Source: DAOUBP01 sp964513075
GTDB lineage: Bacteria; Chloroflexota; Anaerolineae; CG2-30-64-16
DNA length: 64,000 nt
Direction: 5' to 3'
Assembly: GCA_964513075.1 (NCBI GenBank)
Contig: CAZELR010000015.1
Span: 15,105 to 79,104 of the forward strand
Shown: in pieces, positions 9,102-19,300 of the stretch
Layout: the number at the start of each line of letters is the position of its first letter
Numbering within the stretch: position 1 is the first letter of the stretch
Position numbers and translations under genes: made by a program
The notes under the pieces: model-generated
Told to the model about the DNA's origin: nothing
Database searches by the model: none
The model's input: the letters and a program-made list of their open reading frames with translations, nothing else

Positions 9102-10141
9102 GCACCACTGCACGGTCCGACAGCCACGCCTTGCTAATCGGTATCGGGGCTTATCGTTACCTGAATCCGTTAGCGAGAACGGCATCCGACGCCCGCGATA
9201 TCGGCGATCTGCTTTCGGTGCAAGGAGTTCCGCCCGCCAACCTTACCCTGCTCCCAGACGAAAACGCATCGAAGGCAGCTATCGGCGATCAACTGGTTCG
9301 GCTGGCGCAGTCTGCTGGGCCGGATGATACCATCGTGATCTTCTTTTCAGGGCACGGCGCCCAAGTGGCCGGCGGCCCGGCCTCAGGCGAGTATCTCTGT
9401 CCGGTGGATGCCAAGCTCGATGATCCCCGTGGTACGATGATCTCAAGCGCGGAATTCACGGTCGCTCTGCGTGCAATTCGGGCGCGGCGGCTGGTAGTGT
9501 TTCTGGATGCCTGCCACGCCGGCGGCGTCGGCGAGCCCAAGGACCCCACTACAACGATCAAGGCCGGGTTGACCGAGACCGCGTACGCCGAGCTGGCGGG
9601 CGGCGGCGCCCGCGTCATCATCGCGTCCTGTCGTCCGGACGAGGTCTCCTGGGAGCTGCCGGGGATGCGCAACGGACTTTTCACCCATCATTTGCTTACA
9701 GGCCTACGCAAGGGAGCGGCGAGGAGCGACGGCACGGTCTGGATGAGCGCCTTATTCGGCTATGTATACGACCAGGTCTCCCGGACGGGCTATCAGCACC
9801 CCTATCAAAAGGCGGCTGGGGAAGATTTCGTCGTCAGCGTGACCGCGCAACCCGGGCCGGCCGGCCAACCTGCCGCAGGAGCAGATATGCCCTCGGATGT
9901 CAACGAGATCGATCCGACGTCCCTGCGCCGCGCCATGCACGACGCCTACGACCGCGAGGAGTTTCTGTTGCTCTGCAGCGACTTGGGGGTGAACTACGAC
10001 GACCTGCGCGGCGAAGCACTTCAAACCAAAATCATGTACTTGATCGACAAGATGGTCAGGACCCGGCAGTATGAGAAGTTGGTCCGGAAGGTGATGGAAG
10101 ACAGGCCACTTCTGGGTCAAGAGTTACTTGATCGAGTTTGA
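9098..10141 (+). CDS. Caspase-like (C14) protease with C-terminal EAD
   Basis: A 347-aa protein with an N-terminal p20-type caspase/metacaspase domain (residues 10-250). The catalytic His is H86 in FFSGHGAQ and the catalytic Cys is C139 in LDACHAGG, so the dyad is intact. Residues about 270-347 form an EAD with FLLLCSDLGVNYDDLRGE. The protease is expected to cleave proteins after activation by partner proteins through EAD-EAD contacts, giving cell death or effector processing. It is coupled to the membrane-EAD gene by a four-base overlap. A second, different caspase (fused to TIR, no EAD) lies at 24734, so the array carries two proteolytic branches. Substrate unknown. Confidence 0.9.
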   Translation: MSTTARSDSHALLIGIGAYRYLNPLARTASDARDIGDLLSVQGVPPANLTLLPDENASKAAIGDQLVRLAQSAGPDDTIVIFFSGHGAQVAGGPASGEYLCPVDAKLDDPRGTMISSAEFTVALRAIRARRLVVFLDACHAGGVGEPKDPTTTIKAGLTETAYAELAGGGARVIIASCRPDEVSWELPGMRNGLFTHHLLTGLRKGAARSDGTVWMSALFGYVYDQVSRTGYQHPYQKAAGEDFVVSVTAQPGPAGQPAAGADMPSDVNEIDPTSLRRAMHDAYDREEFLLLCSDLGVNYDDLRGEALQTKIMYLIDKMVRTRQYEKLVRKVMEDRPLLGQELLDRV

Positions 10142-10188
10142 AGCATACAAGGGTGTCAGTTACCTGTGAAGTAAGTCGCGATAGACTC

Positions 10189-10235
10189 GCCGTTCACGCC
10201 GGTGGATCGGGAGGCGGATTATCGGGAGGCGTGGG
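10189..10235 (+). repeat. 47-bp direct repeat, copy 2 (methylase-end remnant)
   Basis: 46 of 47 bp match 6381-6427. The frame still reads PFTPVDREADYREAW and runs on without a stop into the secreted protein gene. A methylase C-terminus is therefore displaced 3.8 kb downstream, on the far side of the EAD module. Confidence 0.9.
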
Positions 10236-10258
10236 GGCGTTTTGAGAGGGAGGCCGGA

Positions 10259-13200
10259 ATGAAACGGTTACGCTTTGGTTGGGCACTGGTTCTACTGATG
10301 GCTGCGTTTGCTGGACTATCTGGCTCAGCGGCCGCCTCACCAAACACACAGACCACTGGAGGGTGGACCAGCGAATGTGTGGATTGTCCGTTTTCCTCGG
10401 TTAGCTACTCTAGCCGGGCCCTAGCTGTGGACAGCCAGGGGCGCCCGCATGTCGCCTTGGCTGGGGGTCGCCTGTACTACGGCTGGTATGACGGTGCGCG
10501 CTGGCGGGTCCAGATTGTAGATGACAGTATAGTCAACAGCAGTAAGGCCACGCTTGCTCTCGACAGCCTGGATCGTCCCCATATCGCTTATCAGGAGGAT
10601 CACTCTATCAAGCTAATAAGCTGGGATGGTACCGCTTGGCTGGTGGCTGAGACTATCGCGGTCCCAGACGCTGCGCCAAGCCTTTCTTCCATGGTGCTGG
10701 ATGGTTCTGGGCACCCGCTGGTGGTCTACAGCGGAACCGGATACCTCAAATACGCGTTCTGGGATGGTGAACAGTGGCGAACACGGGCTATCGAACGGGA
10801 TGCAGGTGGCAGTGTGGGGTTAGCGGCAGATACCAACGGGCGCCCCCACATCAGCTACTACGATACCCTCCATGAAGATCTCAAATATGCCACCTGGAAC
10901 GGCGCTCAATGGCAGATTACGGTGATTGACAGCGCTGGCGACGTGGGCGCGGCCAGTGCCATCGCCCTGGACCCACAAGACCGACCGCAGATCGCATATC
11001 AAGACACAACCAACCAGGATCTCAGGTATGCCTCGTGGGACGGTCAGCGCTGGCTGACCGAGACAGTCGACAGCGAGGGCAACGTCGGCGCGAATCTTTC
11101 GTTGGCTGTGGATGCGGATGGACAACCACATATCAGCTATCGTGACCAGAGCAACAGCCGGCTCAAATACGCCAATCGCTCGGCCGGCGCATGGCGTACG
11201 CAGGTGGCCGATACCGAGCCTGGGGGGAACTCCACTTCGATAGCGGTGGATCGACAGGGACACCCGCATATCTGTCACTTCAGCGGGAATCCGTGGGATT
11301 TCCGCCATACCACCTGGGACGGTGCCCGCTGGCAGGCGGAGTTCGTCTTTGAAGGGGGGCGGACGGGTGAGCACGCTACCCTGGCCCTCGGTCCTTCTGG
11401 CGCGCCGCACGTCGTCTACTGGGATATGACGCATGACGCCATCAAACATGCCCAATGGGACGGCAGCGAGTGGCGAATTGACCGGGTCATAGGCGCCACC
11501 GCCGCGACAAACATCAATCTTGTTGTGGATATGGAAGGCTGGCCTCGATTCGTCTATCAGGACGGAACTCCCCCGGCAGTCAAGTACGCGGCCTGGGATG
11601 GACAGCGCTGGCAATTTGAGGTTGCCAGCGAGGTGCTCAAAGGAACCCTGGGTGTATCGCTGGCGCTCGATAGCCAGGGACGCTCCCACCTCAGCTATTT
11701 CGATGACAACACTCACAGCCTCATCTACGGCTGGCGCGACACTGACAATTGGCATCAACAAAGCGTTGACTATAATCTCAACACTAGTCTGACATCTCCT
11801 CACCGTTCCGCTCTCAAGCTGGATCGGCAAGATCGACCTTGCATCGCCTATAATGATAGCGTTGCTGGAGACCTCAAGTATGCGACATGGGATGGCGGCC
11901 ATTGGCGCATCGAACTGGTTGACGCGGAAGGCGATGTTGGTCAGTCCATTGCGCTCGCACTCGATAGACAGGGCAGACCGCACATCGCTTATCACGACAC
12001 AACTCATGAGAGTGTCAAATACGCTAGTTGGACTGACGGCGGATGGCGAGTTGAGACTGTACAGAACGGCACCCTGAAGGGCACTTCCACCGCGATTGCG
12101 CTGGACTCGCTGGACCAGCCGCGCATCCTCTATTTTACAACTCCCGACCCCGCACAATCGTCAAACGTTGCGGTCCTGTTGGCTCAGCAGACGACCGCGG
12201 GCTGGCAAGTTGAGACCGTAGCCGGAGACGTTACGAAATGGGATCCTGCATCGCTGTCCATCGATGCGGCGGATCAGCTTCATATCACTTACGTCGATTA
12301 CCACCCGATAGGGGTGAGATATGCCCGATCCAGCGGCGCACCGGCACCCTCGTTGGGGACAATCCCGAATCCGGACGGCAACGGCGACTATCTCCTCTCG
12401 TGGTCCACAGCGCCTGTCGCCTTCGCCAACGGCACCGTGAGGAGTACATCAGAGGAAGCAACCTACCGGGTTGCCGAGTTCGGCGCTCCGATGCTTAGCT
12501 ACCAGGGCCAGCGTTACGAAGGGTCGGAAACACAGGTTGCGATCACAGATCAGCAAGGCGGCACGTGGTGCTACCGCGTGCAGGCAAACGGCAGCGGCTG
12601 GCAAGGACCCTGGAGCGCGCCCGGCTGCGTCTCGGTCAAACCGGCCGCGCCTGTCTTGCTGCCTATCAACAACCCAAACCACAACGGCGACTACGCTGTC
12701 GCGTGGAACGCGCCCCTCGGGGCCGAGAGTTTCATACTGGAAGAAAGCGCTCAGCCGGGCTTCACCTCAGCCAGTGTAGTCTACCGAGGAGCGCACGCTT
12801 CGGCCTCCGTTGCCGGCCGCTTGCAGGGCATCTACTACTACCGCGTGCGGGCGGCGAATCCGGCCGGCGCAGGTCCATGGAGTAATGCCGGTTTCACCAT
12901 CGTGGATAAAGCACCCACCCCCACCTACACGCCCACGGCAACGCCGACAGCGACGGCGACGCGCACCCCGGTCGTCACGAATACCCGGACACGGACGCCC
13001 ACCCCGACGCGCACTCCGACGCGGACCCGCACGCCGACTTTTACGCCGACTCGGACGCCGACCGCCGCGGTGAGCGGCGCGCAGATACAGGTCGCGTGGG
13101 CCATGCCCACGCGACCTGTAAGCTATCAGGGCGAGCGATTCTTTTATCGCAGTATGACATATGTGAACTTCGGCGGCTCCGTGCGACTGGCGGCTACGTC

Positions 13201-16200
13201 ATTCAGTTCAGAACAACCCTGGGTTGACGACGTGATCTCTATCACAATAACGCAGCCCAACGGCAGTCAACGCGAATTCACCTATGACTTCAGCCGGGGC
13301 TGCAGTGGAGGTATTCACCCGGCCGGCCCATTCGACCTCACGTCTCTGTTCGGTTTCGGCGTCAATACGATCTATGTTGAATTTCGCGACCTCTGCGGTA
13401 GCGTCGTGGGAAACAGCTCTTTCTGGCTCGTGGGCGAAAATCGTGTCGTCACCTACACGCCCACTCGCCCGCCTGTCGGCACGCTCACGCCCACCCGAAC
13501 ACCGACCGCTACCCCCACCGTGCCGCCCCCGGCGGCCGACTTCAACGCCGACCCCATCGTTGGCGCCGCGCCGCTGCAAGTTGGCTTTGCGGATCGATCG
13601 ACAGGGCAGATCGCCGAGCGAACCTGGGATTTCGGTGATGGCGCGACCGCGACATCTCAGAACCCTTCGCACGTCTACAGCACACCCGGACGTTACACCG
13701 TGTCGCTGCACGTGAAAGGCCCGGGCGGTACGGACGTCGAGACGAAAACAGAATACATCGAAGCCTTGCCTGTGCCCCGCGTGGTCTCGACAGCGCCCAC
13801 GGCAAACGCGACCGATGTGCCCATTCGGCTGCCGCAAATCGTGGCCGGCTTCGATATACCGATGGATCGCAACACTTTCACGGCCGCCAACGTCAGTGTG
13901 GTGGGAGCTGACGGCCATCGACTCGCCGGGCGCGTGAGCGCTGTGAACAGCATGACCATCGGCTTCGCGCCGACTGAAAAGCTGGCCTATGGTCTCAGCT
14001 ATGCCGTAGCTCTCGGCAGCGGCATTCGCTCGGCCCGCGGTGTGCCGCTTGTGCCGTATACCTGGTCCTTCGAGGCTGAGCCAGGGACGGTCGATCTTGA
14101 GCCCACCTTGATCGACGTCAACCAGGGCGTGCGCAACCCCCAGTCCTACGTGGCGGGGCGCCAAACCGTCGTGCGCGTCTTCGTCAGGAACAACGGGCAG
14201 TCTGCGGAAGTTGACCCTGTCACGGTGCAACTGACGATTCAGGAACAGGGGCCCGGCGGCGCCCAAGTGCTGTGCCGGGCCACGAAGAGCGTCAAGCAAC
14301 AGTACTCATCCCAGGATCTGGCCCTGGGGCGTGATGCGTTCAACTTCGAACTCGCCGGCGGCGCCTGCGGGACCCGGATCGACCTGCAGGCAGGCAAGTC
14401 CTACCGCTTTGCGGCGGAAGCCCTGCCGGGGGAGGGCGTCATCGATCTGGACCCGGGGAACAACACCCTCGAGACATCGATCCCTGCCGTCATCGCAGGG
14501 CCTCAGGTGAGCATCCTGATCGCGCGGATCGTGCCCGACAGCGAGGGGGGTGATTGGCGCTCGCCCGATCCGGGCGAGGTGCCGAGCCTCGGCCTCATCG
14601 AGCAGATGTGGCCGTTCGCGCAGCGGCCTCAAGGCGAGGCCATTCGCGTGATCGAGGGACTGACCATCCGCGGGGCGCAAAATGCATCGGACGAACCGGC
14701 GGTCTGGCGCCAGCTTATGTTCCAGCGCGGCGCCAGCGGCGCCGACTATGCCATCGCCTATTTTGGCAGCAACGCCCAAACCAGCGATGGCGTCGACCAT
14801 GGCGAAGCGTGGGCCTATGCGGCTAGCCGCATCGCGCTGATCGGGACGCGACCGCTGGGGATGCATGTTCCCTTGTTGGTAGCGCATGAAGCGGGGCATC
14901 TATTCGGCCTGGGAGAGGACTACGTAGAGAATCCCGACGGGAACACCTGCATGGCCTGGCCGGACGAAGGCGCCTTTGACCCGTTCACCATGACGTCCGG
15001 CGAGCTGCGGGTCAACAACGATGGTCTGTCCGCCAAACGCGGGAGCACCATGTGCGTGGACACGCTGGGTTCATACCGACCGGGTGCTCAAGGGGCAATG
15101 CTCTACTGGCCCAGGACGGCGCACTACAACGCGGTCCTCAACAACCTGCAAGCCCGCGCAGCGGTCCGCGCGGCCAGTCTCAGCGGAGACGCCCTGGTGG
15201 TATCGGGCGTGATCTCGCCTACCGGGCAGGGGCTGCTCAGCACTGCGCAGCGATTGCCGCTGGCTTACTTCGACCAGGACAGCGGTGGCCCCTACCGCGT
15301 AGAACTGCTCGACGCTGCGGGCCAGGTCCTGGCAGGCTTGGGCTTCGATGTGGACTTTACGGTGTTCGTCGACGGCCCCGCGGGCAACGGGCCCACCGGA
15401 CTCGTTCCCGCGTCCTTCGTACTCTCTTTCGCGTATCGAGAAGACGTGGCACGCGTGATCCTGCGTCACGATGGACAGGCGTTGGCTGCACTGACACCGA
15501 GCGCGGCCCCCCCTGCCGTAACACTGGAGCGCCCTGTGGGGGGCGAACACTGGGACGGCGTTCAACGCATCCGCTGGAGTGCTGCCGACGCGGACGGTGA
15601 CAGCTTGACCTACGACCTGCTCTACAGCCGTAACGGAGGCGGCACTTGGGAGCCGGTCACGTCTGGACTGGAACAATCGTGGTACGACTGGGATACCCGC
15701 TACGTCGCGGGGTCGCAGCAGGCGCGGCTTCGCGTGGTCGCCGGCGACGGTTTCTACTCCACGTGGAGCACGTCTGCCGCCGATTTCACTGTGGTCTCCA
15801 AGCCGCCACGGGCGGTGATCGAGCAGCCGGCCGCCAACGCATCCTACCTGGAAGGTCAGCCCATCCGCCTGCGAGCCGCCGCGTGGGACCCGGAAGATGG
15901 CAGCCTGACGGCAGAGCAACTCACCTGGACCACCCCTGTCAGTGGTACGTTGGGGCACGGCGCTGAACTTGAAGTATCCTCCTTACCTCCTGGTAGCCAC
16001 CTCCTGACGCTGCAGGCGATGGACTCCGAAGGCCGTTCCACGACGGCGCAGGTGTACGTCGAGGTGGCCGCGGATGCTGACGGCGACCGCATGGCCGACG
16101 ACTGGGAGCGTGCGTTCGGGCTTGAGGTTGGGACCGATGATGGCTGGCAGGATTTCGATCTTGACGACCTATCGAACCGCGATGAATACGCCTTGGGCAC

Positions 16201-16336
16201 CGATCCGCTCCGCGGCGATACCGATGGGGATGGCATGCGCGACGGAGACGAAATCCGACTGGGGTCAAACCCGCGGGACCCGAATTCGGTCGGCTGGCTT
16301 AGGGCGTATCTACCCCTATTGTTGAAAAATCGCTAG
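10259..16336 (+). CDS. Giant secreted propeller protein with PKD, Ig-like and metallopeptidase domains
   Basis: The start is ATG 10259 (MKRLRFGWALVLL...), which gives a clean signal peptide. The frame extends further upstream only through the 47-bp methylase remnant. In the 2025-aa product, residues 35-690 are about a dozen 50-aa units of the type LDSQGRPHIAY...KYATWDGAQW, probably beta-propellers. FN3-like domains and a Thr-Pro linker (about 885-935) follow. A PKD domain lies near 1095-1165 (WDFGDG), then an SbsA-like Ig domain and a CARDB-like domain. A zinc-peptidase motif HEAGHLFGLGED has H1543, E1544 and H1547. Further Ig modules, thrombospondin-3-like DxDxDG repeats and the C-terminus YLPLLLKNR complete it. 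An extracellular or surface-bound protease or adhesin is likely. Finding it between defence genes is odd; the giant helicase begins ten bases after its stop. Confidence 0.85.
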   Translation: MKRLRFGWALVLLMAAFAGLSGSAAASPNTQTTGGWTSECVDCPFSSVSYSSRALAVDSQGRPHVALAGGRLYYGWYDGARWRVQIVDDSIVNSSKATLALDSLDRPHIAYQEDHSIKLISWDGTAWLVAETIAVPDAAPSLSSMVLDGSGHPLVVYSGTGYLKYAFWDGEQWRTRAIERDAGGSVGLAADTNGRPHISYYDTLHEDLKYATWNGAQWQITVIDSAGDVGAASAIALDPQDRPQIAYQDTTNQDLRYASWDGQRWLTETVDSEGNVGANLSLAVDADGQPHISYRDQSNSRLKYANRSAGAWRTQVADTEPGGNSTSIAVDRQGHPHICHFSGNPWDFRHTTWDGARWQAEFVFEGGRTGEHATLALGPSGAPHVVYWDMTHDAIKHAQWDGSEWRIDRVIGATAATNINLVVDMEGWPRFVYQDGTPPAVKYAAWDGQRWQFEVASEVLKGTLGVSLALDSQGRSHLSYFDDNTHSLIYGWRDTDNWHQQSVDYNLNTSLTSPHRSALKLDRQDRPCIAYNDSVAGDLKYATWDGGHWRIELVDAEGDVGQSIALALDRQGRPHIAYHDTTHESVKYASWTDGGWRVETVQNGTLKGTSTAIALDSLDQPRILYFTTPDPAQSSNVAVLLAQQTTAGWQVETVAGDVTKWDPASLSIDAADQLHITYVDYHPIGVRYARSSGAPAPSLGTIPNPDGNGDYLLSWSTAPVAFANGTVRSTSEEATYRVAEFGAPMLSYQGQRYEGSETQVAITDQQGGTWCYRVQANGSGWQGPWSAPGCVSVKPAAPVLLPINNPNHNGDYAVAWNAPLGAESFILEESAQPGFTSASVVYRGAHASASVAGRLQGIYYYRVRAANPAGAGPWSNAGFTIVDKAPTPTYTPTATPTATATRTPVVTNTRTRTPTPTRTPTRTRTPTFTPTRTPTAAVSGAQIQVAWAMPTRPVSYQGERFFYRSMTYVNFGGSVRLAATSFSSEQPWVDDVISITITQPNGSQREFTYDFSRGCSGGIHPAGPFDLTSLFGFGVNTIYVEFRDLCGSVVGNSSFWLVGENRVVTYTPTRPPVGTLTPTRTPTATPTVPPPAADFNADPIVGAAPLQVGFADRSTGQIAERTWDFGDGATATSQNPSHVYSTPGRYTVSLHVKGPGGTDVETKTEYIEALPVPRVVSTAPTANATDVPIRLPQIVAGFDIPMDRNTFTAANVSVVGADGHRLAGRVSAVNSMTIGFAPTEKLAYGLSYAVALGSGIRSARGVPLVPYTWSFEAEPGTVDLEPTLIDVNQGVRNPQSYVAGRQTVVRVFVRNNGQSAEVDPVTVQLTIQEQGPGGAQVLCRATKSVKQQYSSQDLALGRDAFNFELAGGACGTRIDLQAGKSYRFAAEALPGEGVIDLDPGNNTLETSIPAVIAGPQVSILIARIVPDSEGGDWRSPDPGEVPSLGLIEQMWPFAQRPQGEAIRVIEGLTIRGAQNASDEPAVWRQLMFQRGASGADYAIAYFGSNAQTSDGVDHGEAWAYAASRIALIGTRPLGMHVPLLVAHEAGHLFGLGEDYVENPDGNTCMAWPDEGAFDPFTMTSGELRVNNDGLSAKRGSTMCVDTLGSYRPGAQGAMLYWPRTAHYNAVLNNLQARAAVRAASLSGDALVVSGVISPTGQGLLSTAQRLPLAYFDQDSGGPYRVELLDAAGQVLAGLGFDVDFTVFVDGPAGNGPTGLVPASFVLSFAYREDVARVILRHDGQALAALTPSAAPPAVTLERPVGGEHWDGVQRIRWSAADADGDSLTYDLLYSRNGGGTWEPVTSGLEQSWYDWDTRYVAGSQQARLRVVAGDGFYSTWSTSAADFTVVSKPPRAVIEQPAANASYLEGQPIRLRAAAWDPEDGSLTAEQLTWTTPVSGTLGHGAELEVSSLPPGSHLLTLQAMDSEGRSTTAQVYVEVAADADGDRMADDWERAFGLEVGTDDGWQDFDLDDLSNRDEYALGTDPLRGDTDGDGMRDGDEIRLGSNPRDPNSVGWLRAYLPLLLKNR

Positions 16337-16346
16337 ACAGGGTACT

Positions 16347-19300
16347 ATGCTGCCACTCACTCTCGCTGACGAAATCCGAGCCACGATCCTGGACTACCTG
16401 TCCACGACCTTCAACTTCCAGGATGCGGCGGTCGAACGCGCGCTGCTGGATTTCCTGGAGCAGCCGCAGGGCGGCCTGTTCAAGGGACCGTATGTGCGCC
16501 TGCGGCTGCCGTTCAAGGTCATCGGGCCGGACGAAGTCGTCCCCCTGACGATTCAGCCGCCGTTTGCGCCGTACGTGCATCAGGCGCGCGCCTTCGAACG
16601 GTTGACGGCGCAGGATGGTCACGTCCCGCAGCCCACGCTGATCACCACCGGCACCGGGTCGGGCAAGACCGAGTGCTTTCTCTATCCCATCCTGGACTAC
16701 TGCTACGCCCACCGCGGCGAAGGCGGCGTCAAGGCGATCGTCCTCTACCCGATGAACGCGCTGGCCACCGATCAGGCCGGCCGCCTGGCCCGGCAGATTC
16801 ACGCCGACGCGCGCCTGCGCGGGCAAGTCACCGCGGGCATCTACATCGGCGGGGATGGCAGCGGCTCCCGCCATATGACGCCAGACCACCTGATCGAGGA
16901 TCGAGCTATCCTGCGCGAAAACCCGCCGGACATCTTGCTGACCAACTACAAGATGCTCGATTTCCTCCTGCTGCGGCCGGACGACAAGCGCCTCTGGCGT
17001 CGCAACGGGCCGGAGACGCTGCGCTTCCTGGTGCTGGATGAGCTGCACACCTACGACGGCGCCCAGGGCTCCGACGTGGCCTGCCTGATCCGCCGCCTGC
17101 AGGCCCGGCTGGGCACGCCGTCCGATTACCTGTGTCCGATCGGCGCCTCGGCCACCGTGATCAGCGAGACGGGCGACACCGCCCAGGCGTTGGCAGCCGT
17201 CGCGGCCGAAGTGACCGGCATCCCGTTCGCCGCGACGGCCATCGTCGACGAGGAGCGCGCGTCCCTGGTCGAATTCCTGCCCCGCGCGGCGACCCGGCTG
17301 GCGCTGCCGACCAACCATGAGGCGTTGGCCGAGGTGCGTGGCGAACGTTACGCCGACTACGTGGGCCGCCAGCTGCGCCAGTGGTTCGGCGCTGAGCTGG
17401 ATCCATTCGCCCTGTCCGCGGCCTTACAGGAACACGCTTTCCTGCACGCGCTGCTGGCCTGTGCGCGCGATGAGATCCTGCCGTGGGACGCGCTGATCGA
17501 ACGCCTGGCCAAGTGGGATCCCGACTTCGCGGCCCAGCGGCCGGCGGCCCGCGCGCGGCTGCTTGGTTCCTTCCTGGCGCTCATCTCCCACGCCAAGGTC
17601 GAGCCAAAGGACCCCAAGCCGTTCCTCACCCTGCAGGCCCAGCTCTGGGTGCGTGAGATGAGCCGGCTGATGCGCGCCGTGGAGGCCAACCCGCGCTTCT
17701 TCTGGCGCGATGATGTGCCCCTGAACGCGGCCGTGCGCGGCCTGCCCGCGTATTTCTGCCGGGAGTGCGGGCAATCAGGCTGGCTGGCGCTCCAACACGA
17801 AGGCGATGACGCGCTGACGGATGACGCGCGGCTGATCTACAAGGCCTACTTCGACCACCACAAAAGCGTCCGCTACGTCTATCCCGGCGTGCGCGCCGAC
17901 GAGCTGCCCGGCACGGGCACGCGCCTCTGTCCCGGCTGCCTGGGCCTGGGGACCAGCGCCTGCTGCGACGCCTGCCAGTGTGCCACCCTGCCGGTCATCG
18001 TCCAGGCGGAGCAGAGCACAGTGGCCGCCGGCCAGCCGCCGCGCGATCTGCAGCGCTGCCCGGCCTGCGGCACCGACGGCGCGCTCAGCATCGTCGGCAG
18101 CCAGGGCGCCAGCCTCTCGTCGGTGGCCATCAGCCATCTGTTCACCTCGCCGCTCAACAGCGACAAGAAGCTGCTGGCATTCACCGACTCGGTGCAGGAC
18201 GCCGCGCACCGGGCAGCCTTCTTCGGCGCGCGCACCTACCGCTTCAGCCTGCGCACGGCGTTCCAGGCCACCCTGCCCCCGGACGGAGCCATCCCGCTCG
18301 CCGAGCTGGCCCCGCGGACGCTGGCCTACTGGGGCGCGCAGTGGGAGGGCACGCCCCACAAGGGCCAGAAGCTGGCCGCCACCTTCATGCCGCCCGACCT
18401 GGGCTCGCTGCCGGAGTATCGGCGCTATATCGACACGCCGGACGGGCCGCTGCCGCCAGACCTGCGCGGCGCGCTCCTGGCTCGGCTCTCCTGGGAGGCC
18501 GTCATGGAGTACGGCTTCAGTGCGCGGCTGGGCCGCTCCCTGGAGAAAGCCGGCAGCTCCGTCGCTGCGCCCGACCCGGCGCCCCTGGCCGCGGGCGTTG
18601 AGCGCCTCGGCCTGATCCTGCCGGCCGAAATCGGGCTGCTGCACAACGTCCCCCCCGATGCGATCCGGCATTTCGTCGTCGGGTTGCTGGAGCGCACGCG
18701 CACGCGCGGGGGCGTGGATCATCCGCTGCTGCGGCGTTTCGTCGGCGAAGGCGGCAACTGGTATCAGCTGACCAAGCGCCAGGAGCCGCTCCTCTCGCCC
18801 TTCCACAAGCGCTCCCGCTTCCCGAAATTCCTCACCGATGCGCCGGTGCGTGACGTCTTCGACGTCTTCAGCACGCAGAGCAAGCGGGCCACCTGGTACA
18901 CCGACTGGGCGCGCCGCACATTGACTCCGGATCTCAGCACACCCGACATCAACGAGGTCTATCGCCTGACGGTCGAAGCGCTGGCCGACGGTGCGCTGCT
19001 GCGCCGCTACCGGAGCCCTAAGGCCACGGCCTATGGTCTGGAGCCGGCCGCACTTCTGGTGACGCGGCAAACGGCCGGCGTGCGCTGCCCCATCTGCGGC
19101 CACCACCAAACCGTCGCGGCCGACGCCCAGGGTGACTGGATCGACCGCGCCTGCCTCAGCTTCCAGTGTCCCGGCCGCTATGCGCCGGACGACGATTTCG
19201 GCCAGCACTACTATCGCGCCCTCTACGAGCGCGGCCACGTCGAGCGCATCTTTCCGCACGAGCACACCGGCCTGCTCGAGCGCCGCGCGCGCGAGGACGT

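Noticed and set aside
10820..12157. Antisense frame of 445 codons under the secreted propeller gene
   Set aside because: It is periodic only because the sense strand encodes propeller repeats.
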